From Verrucomicrobiota bacterium (lineage in GTDB: Bacteria; Verrucomicrobiota; Kiritimatiellia; Kiritimatiellales; Pontiellaceae), in the NCBI GenBank assembly GCA_003532555.1, contig DOEU01000003.1, positions 1-5,401 on the forward strand: a stretch of DNA of 5,401 nucleotides. Reading direction: 5' to 3'. Below are positions 5,175-5,401 of this stretch, in pieces. Numbering within the stretch: position 1 is the first letter of the stretch; the number at the start of each line of letters is the position of its first letter. The position numbers and the translations under genes were made by a program. Under the pieces are notes generated by a model, which made no database searches, had not been told where the DNA came from, and saw only the letters and a list, made by a program, of their open reading frames with translations.

Positions 5175-5401
5175 TTAGGGTGCGGGTTGTATTGGAATGT
5201 GCACTTCAAATCGTTTAGCAAAGTTGGGGATGTAGGGACCGTCCCAATAGACCGCATAGGCTTCGCCTGTAGAGTGCCATTCGGGATGACTCTCGAGGTG
5301 TTGAACTAGCTCTTGGCGGGTTTCTTGAAAGTTTTTTTCGGAATAACCCCCGCGTTTGCCCATGCTGAGGACGGTGTAGGCAGGTTCGACCACGGGCTGT
5401 A
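5175..5401 (-). CDS. SOUL/GyrI-fold protein, C-terminal part (cut by window edge)
   Basis: Seventy-four residues are visible, and the frame is open to the window edge, so the gene starts to the right. A GTG at 5391-5393 is in frame, but it falls within QPVVEP, which reads as ordinary coding sequence, and has no ribosome site in view. The pattern YTVLSMGKRGGYSEKNF, then a helix ETRQELVQHLESHPEW, then GEAYAVYWDGPYIP and a final strand KRFEVHIPIQ, matches the second half of a SOUL heme-binding domain: a strand, a helix, Y..P...P and R.EV. The related GyrI/AraC effector-binding fold has a similar layout and cannot be excluded. Whether it binds heme cannot be judged without the N-terminal half. 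Only a short, weak hairpin (5160-5171) lies between its stop and the transporter gene. Confidence 0.55.
   Translation of the reverse strand, partial: QPVVEPAYTVLSMGKRGGYSEKNFQETRQELVQHLESHPEWHSTGEAYAVYWDGPYIPNFAKRFEVHIPIQPAP

Overview
The window is ordinary bacterial chromosome of moderate GC content, densely coded, with no rRNA, tRNA, CRISPR array or recognisable mobile element. The organism cannot be named securely. A signal-peptide cyclophilin, a membrane-anchored coiled-coil protein of no known family and a eukaryote-like CinA/nucleotidyltransferase pair would fit a Gram-negative bacterium, perhaps of the PVC/Verrucomicrobiota type, but this is a weak guess. The + strand is strikingly G-rich over C whichever strand the genes lie on, so it is probably the leading replication strand.

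Layout, left to right. (1) 1-224, minus: the N-terminal end of an MgtE-type magnesium transporter, cut by the window edge. (2) 225-568: a 344-bp divergent intergenic region with candidate promoters, inverted repeats and a GNRA-capped hairpin, but no supported gene. (3) 569-2208, plus: a tightly packed three-gene operon in which each junction overlaps by 8 bases. It encodes a PpiB-like cyclophilin with a signal peptide and a strong internal start, a divergent CinA/PncC-like domain protein, and a NadD-like nucleotidylyltransferase. (4) 2205-5401, minus: leuB (3-isopropylmalate dehydrogenase), an unrecognised membrane-anchored coiled-coil protein, an AEC-family transporter, and the C-terminal part of a SOUL/GyrI-fold protein running off the right edge. 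The operon and leuB converge so tightly that their stop codons overlap within TTAA (2205-2208).

The most interesting part is the plus-strand operon. Its second and third genes look like the two halves of a protein that, as I remember it, is a single CinA-plus-nucleotidyltransferase polypeptide in plants. Here they are separate, translationally coupled genes, which suggests that the products act together, probably on nucleotides or NAD-related metabolites. The cyclophilin ahead of them appears able to start at two places: one gives an exported form, the other a cytoplasmic form of exactly the usual PpiB size. The minus-strand genes look like independent housekeeping and transport functions with no evident shared pathway.
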